The notes: generated by a model not told the origin, from the sequence alone. Positions 41,507 through 50,474 are shown, numbered from the stretch's first letter. The stretch is DNA of 64,000 nt from DASVHS01 sp035468985 (GCA_035468985.1 DATISF010000055.1:186001-250000); one strand, 5' to 3'. Translations and numbers: made by a program.

Positions 41507-42166
41507 ATGAGCGAAGTTTCGATTGCGGCCGGAGAAGTCGAGCTTGCCGGCGAATTGACGATGCCCGAGAGGATGCGCGGTGTGGTGATGCTCCTGGGGT
41601 GCGGTGAGAGCAGGCGCTTCAGCCCGCGAAGCGTGGCGACCGCGAAACGCTTCCAGGATGCCGGCTTCGGAACGCTGTTGATCGATTTCGTCACCCCCGC
41701 CGAGGACGCGGCGGACAGGAATGGTCAAGGGTCGAAGTTCGATCTCGAGAAGTTGTCGGGCCGCGCCGTCGCCGCGACCGAGTGGCTGCAGCGCGTCGCA
41801 CAATCGGCGGGCTGCGGAGTCGGCTACTTCGCGATGGGACGAGCCACCCCCGTGGCTCTCCGCGCGGCCGCGCACCATCCCGATCACGTCAGCGCGGTGG
41901 TCTGCGCGGGTGGGCGTCCGGACCTGGCCATGGAAACGCTTCCGAAGATTCGTGCGGCAACGCTGCTGATCGTCGGCGCGCTCGACCGGCGTTCCGCGGA
42001 GTCGCACCGTCGCGCGTTGGCTTACCTGCGCTGCGAGAGACATCTCGAGTCGATCGCCGGCGCGTCGCAGCGATTCGCGGAACGAGGGGCGCTGGAACAG
42101 GTTGCCGAGCTGGCCACGAGCTGGCTGCTCGTGCACGTCCCTGCATTTGCCACCGCGCTCGCGTGA
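41507..42166 (+). CDS. Dienelactone-hydrolase-like alpha/beta hydrolase, nucleophile apparently lost
   Basis: A ~219-residue alpha/beta-hydrolase fold: GVVMLLGCGESRRFSPRSVA, then TLLIDFVTPAED and TLLIVGALDRRSAESHRRAL. In related proteins the nucleophile elbow reads GYFG-x-S-x-G; here it is GYFAMGRATPVAL, with no Ser or Cys at the expected place. The protein may therefore be a non-catalytic relative, or use another residue. Close relatives often sit beside phosphoribosyltransferase or stress genes. AGGAG at 41496-41500 favours ATG 41507 over the overlapping ATG 41501. Confidence 0.82.
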   Translation: MSEVSIAAGEVELAGELTMPERMRGVVMLLGCGESRRFSPRSVATAKRFQDAGFGTLLIDFVTPAEDAADRNGQGSKFDLEKLSGRAVAATEWLQRVAQSAGCGVGYFAMGRATPVALRAAAHHPDHVSAVVCAGGRPDLAMETLPKIRAATLLIVGALDRRSAESHRRALAYLRCERHLESIAGASQRFAERGALEQVAELATSWLLVHVPAFATALA

Positions 42167-42244
42167 CCGGGAGCAATTCCGTAGCGGTTGCGCGTCACTG
42201 CCGCCTGCCATCCGGACGGAAATGATGGATACCGGAGACGGGTG

Positions 42245-43546
42245 ATGACGGTCGTCTGCGGGACAGACTTTTCGGATGCCGCTCGCGAAGCAGTTGCGGT
42301 CGCGGCGAAACTGTCCTGCCGCATGAAGCAGTCGCTGCTGCTCGTGCATGCTGTCGTCCCTCAACCCGGAGACCCGATCGCGGTGGACCTCGAGCCCGCG
42401 CGCGCCGCTATGGCGGAAGCGCTTGAGCGTGATGCAGCGGAGTTGCGCACGGCCGGTCTCGAGGTTACGACCCGAGCGGTCATCGGGTGGGCCGATGAGG
42501 TTCTCACCAGGGTCGCGAGTGACATTGACGCCGACCTCATGGTGCTCGGCGCCATCGGCCATCGCCGGGGAGCGCACTGGCTGATTGGCAGCGTGGCGGA
42601 GAACGTTGCAAAGACGACTCCGACTCCGTTGCTGCTGGTGCGTGATCGCCAGTCCCTCGATCGCTGGATCGAGGGACAAGAGGTGTTGCGCGTCGTGCTC
42701 GCGACAGACTTCTCACCCGTCTCCGACTTCGCTCTCGACTGGCTGCAGAAGCTTTCCTCCATCGGACCGACCGAGGCGCTGCTGACGTACGTCGCCAATC
42801 CGGCCATCGAGTCGGCGCGGATGAATCTCTCGGGGCCGGTGTCGCGGAAACACCTTCACCCGATCGTCGATGAGGTCATCCGCCGCGAACTCCGCGACCG
42901 CGAGAAACGCATCGCCCTCGGGGGCATCGTGCGGACGTGCGTGAAGCTCAGCCTCGACGCACCGGGGCAGTCGATCATCGAGACCGTGACTGCCGAGAAC
43001 GCCGGCCTTGTCGTCGTGGGCGCTCATCAGCGCGGCTGGCTCGACCGGATGTGGACCGGATCGGTCGCGCAGGCCGTCGTGCACGATGCGCCGGCGAACG
43101 TCGTCGTCGTTCCGTTTCACACGGCCGATGAGCGCTTTCGCGCGCTGGAAACGCCGGAGATCCACACCATCCTTGCCGCGACCGATCTGTCGCCGTGCGG
43201 CAATCACGCGGTGGCCTGGGCGATGGGTGTGGCTCCTCACGGCTCGAAGGTGATCGTCTTCAACGCCGCGGCGGGACCTGTCGAGCACGCGAGAGCGGCC
43301 GCGGAGCTCGCGCAGATGAATCACCCCCGTTCGTGGCCCGAGGACGTCGTCGTCGAGACCGACATCACGGAACAGACGGACGTTCCGAAGGCGATCTGCG
43401 CGGCCGCGCAACGCTGCGCGGCAGACATGATCGTCGTCGGCGCGCACGGCCACAGCCGGCTGCGGATGATCCTCGGCTCCGTGCCTCGCGAGCTTCTCGC
43501 GCTGAGCACGAAGCCCGTTCTGGTCGTTCGCGATCAGGCGGAGTGA
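42245..43546 (+). CDS. Triple-domain universal stress protein
   Basis: A 433-residue protein of three UspA domains in tandem, an unusual number. Each ends in its own nucleotide loop: LGAIGHRRGAHWLIGSV (domain 1, to ~residue 140), VGAHQRGWLDRMWTGSV (domain 2, to ~295) and VGAHGHSRLRMILGSV (domain 3). Domain 3 fits the full G-x2-G-x9-G-S motif. GGAG at 42234-42237 serves ATG 42245. A 78-base gap before it suggests a possible separate promoter. Confidence 0.92.
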   Translation: MTVVCGTDFSDAAREAVAVAAKLSCRMKQSLLLVHAVVPQPGDPIAVDLEPARAAMAEALERDAAELRTAGLEVTTRAVIGWADEVLTRVASDIDADLMVLGAIGHRRGAHWLIGSVAENVAKTTPTPLLLVRDRQSLDRWIEGQEVLRVVLATDFSPVSDFALDWLQKLSSIGPTEALLTYVANPAIESARMNLSGPVSRKHLHPIVDEVIRRELRDREKRIALGGIVRTCVKLSLDAPGQSIIETVTAENAGLVVVGAHQRGWLDRMWTGSVAQAVVHDAPANVVVVPFHTADERFRALETPEIHTILAATDLSPCGNHAVAWAMGVAPHGSKVIVFNAAAGPVEHARAAAELAQMNHPRSWPEDVVVETDITEQTDVPKAICAAAQRCAADMIVVGAHGHSRLRMILGSVPRELLALSTKPVLVVRDQAE

Positions 43547-43566
43547 GACAGGTGAGGGGGTGAACG

Positions 43567-44229
43567 ATGACGAAGACCGTCAACAGCTCGCTGCAACATG
43601 ACGTTCTCGAGGAGCTGGAGTTCGATCCGAGCGTCGACGCGTCGCAGATCGGCGTGACCGTCAAAGGCGGAGTGGTGACGCTCACCGGCCATGTCCACAA
43701 TTACACGGAGAAGACGGCCGCTGACCGCATCGCCAAGCGCGTGCATGGCGTGGAGGCGGTTGCGAACGACATCGACGTAAAGCTGCCGATCGATGCCGAG
43801 CGCGATGACTCCGATCTGGCCAGAGGCGTGGCCGACGCCATCCGCTGGAACGTCGCGCTGCCGAAGGACAAGATCCAGGTCACGGTCGCGAACGGCTGGG
43901 TGACTCTGGAGGGAGAGGTGGACTGGGAGTATCAGCGCCGCGTGGCTTTTGATGCCGTGCGCGGCCTGCGCGCAATCCACGGCGTCACCAACAACATCAG
44001 CGTGATGCCGAAACTGAATCCCGTGGCCGTGAAGGAGAAGATCGAGTCGGCGCTCCGCCGCAACGCCGAGATCGACGCCCGGAAGATCTCGGTGGAGACC
44101 TCCGGAGACCGAGTGATCCTGCGCGGAACCGTTCGCTCGTGGGTCGAGCGCGAAGATGCCGTCAACGCCGCGTGGTCTGCCCCCGGCGTCCGCAGGGTCG
44201 TCGATGAGCTGAAGGTGCACGCGGCGTAG
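43567..44229 (+). CDS. Triple BON-domain protein (copy 1)
   Basis: A 220-residue protein of three BON domains: ~12-75 (DASQIGVTVKGGVVTLTGHV), ~84-148 (KIQVTVANGWVTLEGEVDW) and ~155-218 (KISVETSGDRVILRGTVRSW). BON domains bind phospholipid or surfaces and occur in OsmY-type stress proteins. There is no signal peptide, so it is probably cytoplasmic or peripheral to the membrane. A close paralogue lies inverted at 47187-47870. Confidence 0.93.
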   Translation: MTKTVNSSLQHDVLEELEFDPSVDASQIGVTVKGGVVTLTGHVHNYTEKTAADRIAKRVHGVEAVANDIDVKLPIDAERDDSDLARGVADAIRWNVALPKDKIQVTVANGWVTLEGEVDWEYQRRVAFDAVRGLRAIHGVTNNISVMPKLNPVAVKEKIESALRRNAEIDARKISVETSGDRVILRGTVRSWVEREDAVNAAWSAPGVRRVVDELKVHAA

Positions 44230-44239
44230 GAGGAACCCC

Positions 44240-45856
44240 ATGCCGCACACTCACATCCTCTTCAGAGATGACGCAAGGGCGAAGCTCCTGGCAGGCGCGT
44301 CAACGCTGGCCGATGCCGTTCGCGTGACCCTCGGCCCGAAATCGAAAAGCGTTCTGATCGAAAAGAAGTTCGGGCCGCCGCTGGTGTGCAATGACGGCGT
44401 CACGATCGTCAGGGAGATCCGGCTCGAAGACCACGAAGAGAACCTCGGCGCGCAGATGCTGCGTGAAGCGGCCGTGCGTACCGGCGACGAAGTTGGCGAC
44501 GGCACCACGACCTCGACGCTCCTCGCTCACGCCATGTACGCGGAAGGCTTGCGCAACGTGGTCGCCGGCTCGAGCGCCGTCGATCTGAAACGCGGCATCG
44601 ATCGCGGCGTGGCCATTTGCGTCGAGGAACTGAAGAAAGCTGCCCGGCCGGTCGTCAGCCGGACCGAAAAGGAGCAGGTGGCCACGGTGTCCGCGCACAA
44701 CGATGCCGTGATCGGCAAGTTAGTCGCCGACGCCGTCGAGCGCGTCGGCTCCGAAGGAGTCGTATCCGTCGAGGAGGCGAAGGGAACGGAAACGACCGTC
44801 GAGATCGTCGAAGGACTGCAGTTCGATCGCGGGTTCCTCTCCGCATACTTCGTCACCAACCCGGAGAAGATGGAAGTCGTCCTCGAGTCGCCGCGGATCC
44901 TTCTGCACGACAAGAAGATCTCCAAGCTCGACGATCTGCTGCCTCTACTGCAGGAGCTCGTCAAGCAGTCGACGCCGCTTCTGGTCGTCGCCGAGGATGT
45001 CGATGGGGAGGCGCTGGCGACGCTGGTCATCAACAAGCTGCGCGGCGTCTTTCCGGCCGCGGCAGTCAAGGCACCCGGATTCGGCGATCGCAGGAAGGAA
45101 ATGCTGCAGGACATCGCCATCCTCACCGGTGGTCAGGTGATCTCGGAAGAAGTCGGCCTCAAGCTCTCCGGCGTGACGCTCACCGACCTCGGCCGCGCGA
45201 CGCGCGTCGTCATCGATAAGGACAACACGACGATCGTCGGAGGAGCGGGCGAAAAAGCGGCAATTGCCGGGCGCTGCAATGAGCTCCGAAAGCAGATCAC
45301 GGAGACGAAATCGGATTACGACCGGGAGAAGCTCGAGGAGCGGCTGGCGAAACTCTCGGCGGGTGTGGCCGTGATCCGCGTCGGCGCGCATTCCGAGGCG
45401 GAGATGAAGAGCCGCCGCGAGGCGTTCGATGACGCCATCCACGCCACGAAGGCGGCGGTCGCGGAAGGAATCGTCGCCGGAGGAGGCCTGGCGCTGCTGC
45501 GCACCGTACCGAATGTTGCGAAATCGGAGGCGGACGCCGCCGGCGACGAAAAGATCGGGTTGCGCATCGTGCGTCTGGCTCTCGAGGTGCCGGCGAGACA
45601 GATTGCCGCGAACAGCGGGATGGATGGAGGCGTAGTCGTCGAGAAGATGCGCAATGGCGCTGCGAACGTCGGATTCGACGCCGCGGCCGCCGAATATGTG
45701 GACATGTTCGAACGCGGCATCGTCGATCCCGTGAAAGTCGTCCGCGTCGCCCTGGAAAACGCGGCCTCGGTGGCAGGCGTGCTGCTGCTCAGCGAAGCGA
45801 CGCTCACGGAGATCGAGGAGAAGCACGAGGAGCTGCAGCCGGTCGGTGTCGAATAG
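44240..45856 (+). CDS. groEL: Divergent GroEL/Cpn60 paralogue without GGM tail
   Basis: A 538-residue group I chaperonin subunit. Nucleotide residues are conserved (VTLGPK, GDEVGDGTTTSTLLAHA, NSGMDGG) and the apical domain is complete. Differences from housekeeping GroEL: LGPKSKSVLIEKK replaces the usual LGPKGRNV-type loop, and the C-terminus ends EEKHEELQPVGVE with no Gly-Gly-Met repeat, so the cavity floor is altered. There is no groES nearby. Embedded among stress genes, it is probably a specialised second chaperonin. Ten bases separate it from the BON gene. Confidence 0.95.
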   Translation: MPHTHILFRDDARAKLLAGASTLADAVRVTLGPKSKSVLIEKKFGPPLVCNDGVTIVREIRLEDHEENLGAQMLREAAVRTGDEVGDGTTTSTLLAHAMYAEGLRNVVAGSSAVDLKRGIDRGVAICVEELKKAARPVVSRTEKEQVATVSAHNDAVIGKLVADAVERVGSEGVVSVEEAKGTETTVEIVEGLQFDRGFLSAYFVTNPEKMEVVLESPRILLHDKKISKLDDLLPLLQELVKQSTPLLVVAEDVDGEALATLVINKLRGVFPAAAVKAPGFGDRRKEMLQDIAILTGGQVISEEVGLKLSGVTLTDLGRATRVVIDKDNTTIVGGAGEKAAIAGRCNELRKQITETKSDYDREKLEERLAKLSAGVAVIRVGAHSEAEMKSRREAFDDAIHATKAAVAEGIVAGGGLALLRTVPNVAKSEADAAGDEKIGLRIVRLALEVPARQIAANSGMDGGVVVEKMRNGAANVGFDAAAAEYVDMFERGIVDPVKVVRVALENAASVAGVLLLSEATLTEIEEKHEELQPVGVE

Positions 45857-45864
45857 GAGGACCT

Positions 45865-46278
45865 ATGAACCACGATGAATTCGTCGGACAAGTTCAGCAT
45901 CGCGCACAACTCGCTTCGCGCGGCGACGCGGAGACGATCATTCGCGTGACGCTCGAGACGCTTCACGAGCGAATGCAGCCCGAGGCGGCATCCCACGTCG
46001 CCGCGCAGCTGCCGGCCGAGATCGGGCGCTCGCTCCGCGGCCAGGGTCAATTCGAGCATCTGACGCTTCAGGATTTCCTCAGGCGTGTCGCGGTACGGGA
46101 GGACGCGACCATCGAGAAGGCCGTTTTCCATGTCCGCTGCGTCCTGGAAGTCGTCGAGATGGCGATCTCTCCGGGAGCGTTCCGCAAGCTCGAGAATCAG
46201 CTTCCGCAGGACTTCCGCGCGGCGCTTTTGCCTTCGCCGGCGCGGCGTGAAATGGTGCACGCGGGAGGTAACGCATGA
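45865..46278 (+). CDS. DUF2267 protein
   Basis: A 137-residue all-helical protein. MNHDEFVGQVQHRAQL, TLETLHERMQPEAASHVAAQ and QLPQDFRAALLP follow the DUF2267 pattern. DUF2267 genes often lie beside stress and BON/USP genes; the molecular role is unknown. GGAGG lies directly upstream, and its stop overlaps the next ATG. Confidence 0.85.
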   Translation: MNHDEFVGQVQHRAQLASRGDAETIIRVTLETLHERMQPEAASHVAAQLPAEIGRSLRGQGQFEHLTLQDFLRRVAVREDATIEKAVFHVRCVLEVVEMAISPGAFRKLENQLPQDFRAALLPSPARREMVHAGGNA

Positions 46279-47183
46279 GCATCCCTTTCGAGATCAGGAA
46301 CGTTCTGGCCGCCACGGATCTCAGCGAGTCGAGCATTCCCGCGCTCGGATATGCGCGGCTTCTCGCCGACCGTTTCAGTGCCAACGTGACGGTCCTTTAC
46401 AGCGACCCGATCGTCTATCCGATCGACATGATCGGGCCGGGGAACGGGGTGTTCATCGCGCCGCCGCCGGAACATGAAGGAAAGCTCCGTTCGGAGCTCT
46501 CGCGTCACGTGGCGGAGGTGATGGCCGGTCGTCCTTACGACATCGTGATTGCGACGGGGCGGCCGATGCCTTCGATTCTGACGAACGCCGAGCAACGCAA
46601 GGCCGATCTCATCGTCGTGGGGACCCATCTGCGCCACGGGTGGCGCCGCGCACTCTTGGGATCCGTGAGCGAAGGAGTCCTGCACGGCAGCCGTAGTCCG
46701 GTCCTGACCGTTGCCGGACACCAGCCGGTCACGCCGTCCATCAAGCGGATCCTCTGCCCGGTGAATTTCACTGACGTGGCGCGCGATTCTCTGCGTGCGG
46801 CTTCGCGTCTGGCCGAGGTATTCGGCGCGGACCTGGTCGCAGTGAACGTCACGGAGGCCGGAGCGGCCGCGCAAGCCGCGGAAGACGAGGAGAGGTTGCA
46901 CAACTGGATCGCGCCGCAAATCGAGACGAAGTGCTCGTGGCGATCGCTCATCATTCATGGCGATCCGGCCGAGCGGGTTCTCGATTGCGCCGAGGGAATC
47001 GGCGCCGATCTTCTGATCATCGGCGCGCAGCACAAGCTCTTCCGCGACGCGACGGTGCTCGGCACCACGACCGAGCGACTGATCCGGTTCTCGTCGTGCC
47101 CGGTGCTGGTCGTGCCGCGCCAGGTTGCTGCCGCGAGCGTGAAGGCTCGCAGCGAACGCGATCTCGTCGCGGCGCAGTGGTGA
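46275..47183 (+). CDS. Tandem-domain universal stress protein (second)
   Basis: A 302-residue two-domain USP, closely similar to the one at 40219 (both share CPVNFTDVAR/CPVNFTDAAR and GTTTERL/GTTSERL). The domain 1 loop is VGTHLRHGWRRALLGSV; domain 2 has IGAQHKLFRDATVLGTT and is again degenerate. ATGA overlap with the DUF2267 gene. Last gene of the plus-strand stress run. Confidence 0.92.
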   Translation: MSIPFEIRNVLAATDLSESSIPALGYARLLADRFSANVTVLYSDPIVYPIDMIGPGNGVFIAPPPEHEGKLRSELSRHVAEVMAGRPYDIVIATGRPMPSILTNAEQRKADLIVVGTHLRHGWRRALLGSVSEGVLHGSRSPVLTVAGHQPVTPSIKRILCPVNFTDVARDSLRAASRLAEVFGADLVAVNVTEAGAAAQAAEDEERLHNWIAPQIETKCSWRSLIIHGDPAERVLDCAEGIGADLLIIGAQHKLFRDATVLGTTTERLIRFSSCPVLVVPRQVAAASVKARSERDLVAAQW

Positions 47184-47186
47184 ACG

Positions 47187-47870
47187 TCAGGCCGGCAGAT
47201 GATGGTGCGGGGGCTGAACGCGGATGTGATCGACCACGCTGTTCACGCCCGGAGCGGACCATGCCGCGTTCACGGCATCTTCGCGCTCTCCCCATGACGA
47301 TACGGTTCCGCTCAGCGTGACCGTGCCGTCGCTGGCCTCCACGTCGATGCGTTTCGCGTCGACCTCGGCGGTGCGCCGGAGCGAGGCCATGATCTTTTCC
47401 TTGATGTCGCCGACGCGCGCGTCCTTCGGCGTCACGTCGACTTTGTTCGTCACTCCTCGGACGCCGGTCAGGTTTCGAACCGTGTCCTCTGCCGCGCGCT
47501 TCTGGTAGTGCCAGTCGACATCGCCATCGAGCGTGATCCATCCCTTCGTCACGCTGGCCTTGATGCGGTCCCTGGGGATCGAGGCGTTCCACTCGAGGGC
47601 GTTGGCGGCGGAACGTGCGATGTCCGTGTCGTCACGCTCGGCGAGAGCGGGCAGGCTCACGCCAAGCTCGTTCGCCACGCCTTCCACGCCGGTCACGCGC
47701 TTGACGATCTTTTCGGCACTCGTCCTCTCGGCGTAGCTGGCGACGTGGCCGGTCAGCGTGACGATTCCTTCCTCGACGCTGACGCCGATCGTTCGGGCAT
47801 CGACGCTGGGATCGAATTCGAGCTCCTCGAGAACATCCTGCCGCAGTTCCAGATCCTCCGCTCTGCTCAT
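47187..47870 (-). CDS. Triple BON-domain protein (copy 2)
   Basis: A 227-residue paralogue of the protein at 43567, in opposite orientation. Shared phrases include DVLEELEFDPSVDA near the start and EREDAVNAAWSAPGV near the end. AAAGGAG seven bases upstream marks ATG 47870. The stop is four bases from that of the convergent USP gene. The pair brackets groEL, the DUF2267 gene and the USP, so it may arise from an inverted duplication. Confidence 0.93.
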   Translation of the reverse strand: MSRAEDLELRQDVLEELEFDPSVDARTIGVSVEEGIVTLTGHVASYAERTSAEKIVKRVTGVEGVANELGVSLPALAERDDTDIARSAANALEWNASIPRDRIKASVTKGWITLDGDVDWHYQKRAAEDTVRNLTGVRGVTNKVDVTPKDARVGDIKEKIMASLRRTAEVDAKRIDVEASDGTVTLSGTVSSWGEREDAVNAAWSAPGVNSVVDHIRVQPPHHHLPA

Positions 47871-47957
47871 GGAAAGACTCCTTTCAGGACACACTCCTGC
47901 CGCTCTCTCCTCGGGGCAAGCTCTCCGGTCACCTCGTGGGAGTGGCAGGCCTCACTG

Positions 47958-47977
47958 AGCCCGGGCATGCACGGGCT
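47958..47977. promoter_or_regulatory. Inverted repeat upstream of the nitroreductase gene
   Basis: AGCCCG (47958-47963) and CGGGCT (47972-47977) are a perfect 6-bp inverted repeat with an 8-base spacer, 12 bases before the nitroreductase ATG in the divergent gap to the BON gene. It could be a repressor site or an mRNA hairpin near the start codon. No known consensus matched. Confidence 0.3.
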
Positions 47978-47989
47978 TATTGGTGCGAC

Positions 47990-48643
47990 ATGGCACTTCT
48001 CCTCGCCAGCATCGTCATGACCGCCGCGACCCTGCCGCACGTGACGAAACTTCCGGTTCCGTCGAAGAGCGGGACGGTGGCGGTGGAGCGGGCGCTGAGC
48101 TCGCGCCGCTCGGTGCGCGAGTTCGCAGGATCCGCCATTGGGCTGCGTGACCTGTCACAACTGTTGTGGGCGGCACAGGGCATCACGACGTCCGACGGAA
48201 GGCGCGCCGCGCCATCAGCCGGCGCTCTGTATCCGCTGCAGCTCTACCTGTTCGCCGGGGCGGTGAACGGGTTGCCCTCCGGTGTCTACCGCTACGACGC
48301 GCGTTCGCACGCGCTGGAGATCGTCGTTGCGGGTGATCGGCGCCGCGAACTGTCGGGCGCGGCCGCGCAGCCATTCGTCGCGGATGCTCCCGCCGCGATC
48401 GTGATCACCGCGGTCTATCCGACGACGGCTCGGAAGTACGGTGCCCGCGCGGAGCGCTACTGCGCAATCGAAGCGGGTTGCGCGTCCGAGAACGTGGCGC
48501 TGCAGGCGGTTGCGCTCGGGCTCGGGACGGTCGTCGTCGGAGCGTTCGACGAGGCGCGGCTGCGCGACGCCGCATTGATGCGCCGCGCGGAGACGCCGCT
48601 GGTGATCATGCCCATCGGGATTCCGCGCGACGGGGCGCGGTGA
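47990..48643 (+). CDS. SagB-type nitroreductase-family oxidoreductase, exported form
   Basis: A 217-residue FMN-binding nitroreductase-fold protein. RRSVREFAGSAIGLRDLSQLLWAAQG, APSAGALYPLQLYLF, SGVYRYD and AGCASENVALQAVALGLGTV are SagB/ThcOx signatures. In toxin clusters SagB oxidises azolines, but no YcaO or precursor-peptide gene is near, so this is a stand-alone relative. The N-terminus (MALLLASIVMTAA) looks like a signal peptide, which is unusual for a flavoprotein of this fold. Nitroreductase-fold proteins such as Acg also belong to mycobacterial dormancy genes. Confidence 0.87.
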   Translation: MALLLASIVMTAATLPHVTKLPVPSKSGTVAVERALSSRRSVREFAGSAIGLRDLSQLLWAAQGITTSDGRRAAPSAGALYPLQLYLFAGAVNGLPSGVYRYDARSHALEIVVAGDRRRELSGAAAQPFVADAPAAIVITAVYPTTARKYGARAERYCAIEAGCASENVALQAVALGLGTVVVGAFDEARLRDAALMRRAETPLVIMPIGIPRDGAR

Positions 48644-48653
48644 GGAATCGGCA

Positions 48654-50423
48654 ATGGACAATCGTGACGTCGCACGGGCTCTACGCGAGTTCTCGATCTA
48701 CTTCGAGATGGATGGCGTCGACTTCAAGCCGCGAGCATTCGAGAAAGCGGCGTTGGCCATCGAGGCACTCGACCGCTCTGTCGACGCGCTTTGGAAAGAG
48801 GGAGGCGCGAAGGCGCTGCAAGAGATTCCGAGCGTCGGCCAGGGGATCGCGGAGCGCATCGGCGAGCTGCTCGAGACGGGCCATTGCTCTGAGCTGGAAA
48901 AGTTTCGCAAGCGCACGCCGGTCGAGGTGCTCGAACTGGCAGCGATCGAAGGCGTCGGACCGCAGAAGATCCGCGCGCTTTACGAGGAGCTGAAGATCCG
49001 CAACGTCGATGACCTGGAGAAAGCGGCGCGCGCGGGACGGATTCATGCGGCGCCACATTTCAAGGAGAAGAGCGAGCAGAACATCCTGCGCGGGATCGAG
49101 TTCTACCGGCAGTCGGTCGCGCGCCATCCCATCGGAACGGTCCTCGACCTCGCCGCATCGATCGAGGACCACCTCCGCGCGGTCAAGGGCGTGCAGCAGG
49201 CCGCCGTCGCCGGATCGATCCGCAGACACAAGGAAACCATCGGCGACTTCGATCTTCTCGTCGCCTCGACCGATCCCGGCGCGGTCGTCCGGGCATTCGT
49301 CGACCTGCCCGACGTGACGCACGTCTACGCCAAGGGCGCGACGAAGACGATGGTCCGCCTGCGCAACGGCATGGATGCCGATCTTCGCATCGTCGACGCC
49401 GCCTGTTTCGGCGCGGCCCTGCTCTATTTCACCGGTAGCAAGTCGCACAACATCGCCATCCGCAAGATCGCCATGACGAAGCACCTGAAGCTGAGCGAGT
49501 ACGGCTTGTTTCGGGGATCGAAGCGGATCGCCGGCGCCGCCGAACCGGAGATCTACGACGCCCTCGGGCTCGATTACGTCCCGCCCGAGTTGCGCGAAGA
49601 CTCAGGAGAGGTCGAAGCGGCGCGTGACGGGAAGCTGCCGCGCCTCATCGCCGCCGGTGACCTTCGCGGCGATCTGCAGACCCAGACGAAGTGGACGGAC
49701 GGCAATCTCTCCATCGAGGAGCTTGTCGAAGCCGCACGCGCGCTTGGCCTCGAGTACGTCGCCATCACGGATCACACCCGCGATCTGGCGATGGCGCGCG
49801 GGTCCGACGAGAAGAAACTGCGACAGCAGGTCCGCGAGATCCAGCATCTCAATGCGAAGCTGCGGGGATTCCGGATCCTCTCCGGCGCGGAGGTGAACAT
49901 CCGCCGCGACGGGTCGCTGGATGTCTCCGACGAGATGCTCGCGCAACTCGACGTGGTCGGCGCTTCCGTCCACGCGCTGTTCGATCTGCCGCGGGAGGAG
50001 ATGACGCGCCGCGTCATCCGGGCGATCGAGAATCCGAACATCGACATCCTCTTCCATCCGTCGACACGGCAGCTCGGGCGCCGTCCGGCCGTGGAGATCG
50101 ACATGGATGCCGTGATCGCCGCTGCCGCGCGGACTGGAACCATCCTGGAGATCAATGCGCAACCCGAACGGCTCGATCTCGACGATACGCACGTGCGGCG
50201 GGCGATCGAGTCGGGTGTGAAGCTGGCCGTCGACTCCGACGCGCACAACGCCGGCGATCTGCGCTTTCCCCGGCAGTACGGGATTTACGTCGCGCGGCGC
50301 GGCTGGGCATCGAAACGCGACGTCATCAATACCTTACCCCTCGAGAAGATGCTCGGGGCTCTGAAGCCACGAAAGCTCGTTGTGACCAAGCCGCGCGCCC
50401 GCCGTGTCGTCGCTCACGCTTGA
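48654..50423 (+). CDS. polX: Family X DNA polymerase with PHP domain
   Basis: A 589-residue repair polymerase. Residues ~1-140 carry helix-hairpin-helix motifs (IPSVGQGIAERIG, IEGVGPQKI). The nucleotidyltransferase core has GSIRRHKETIGDFDLLV with catalytic Asp198 and Asp200. The PHP domain (~335-575) retains ITDHT, GAEVNI, HALFDL, FHPSTR and DSDAHN. Its first metal motif, however, reads D340-L-Q342-T-Q344, where the PHP consensus is DLHxH. PolX fills short gaps in base-excision repair, and the PHP domain supplies 3'-5' exonuclease activity, which may be weakened here. It begins 10 bases after the nitroreductase gene. Confidence 0.94.
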   Translation: MDNRDVARALREFSIYFEMDGVDFKPRAFEKAALAIEALDRSVDALWKEGGAKALQEIPSVGQGIAERIGELLETGHCSELEKFRKRTPVEVLELAAIEGVGPQKIRALYEELKIRNVDDLEKAARAGRIHAAPHFKEKSEQNILRGIEFYRQSVARHPIGTVLDLAASIEDHLRAVKGVQQAAVAGSIRRHKETIGDFDLLVASTDPGAVVRAFVDLPDVTHVYAKGATKTMVRLRNGMDADLRIVDAACFGAALLYFTGSKSHNIAIRKIAMTKHLKLSEYGLFRGSKRIAGAAEPEIYDALGLDYVPPELREDSGEVEAARDGKLPRLIAAGDLRGDLQTQTKWTDGNLSIEELVEAARALGLEYVAITDHTRDLAMARGSDEKKLRQQVREIQHLNAKLRGFRILSGAEVNIRRDGSLDVSDEMLAQLDVVGASVHALFDLPREEMTRRVIRAIENPNIDILFHPSTRQLGRRPAVEIDMDAVIAAAARTGTILEINAQPERLDLDDTHVRRAIESGVKLAVDSDAHNAGDLRFPRQYGIYVARRGWASKRDVINTLPLEKMLGALKPRKLVVTKPRARRVVAHA

Positions 50424-50474
50424 CTGTTTGCGACGCCACGTCGCGTTGATTGCGCGACGTTCTATGTTCATGCC

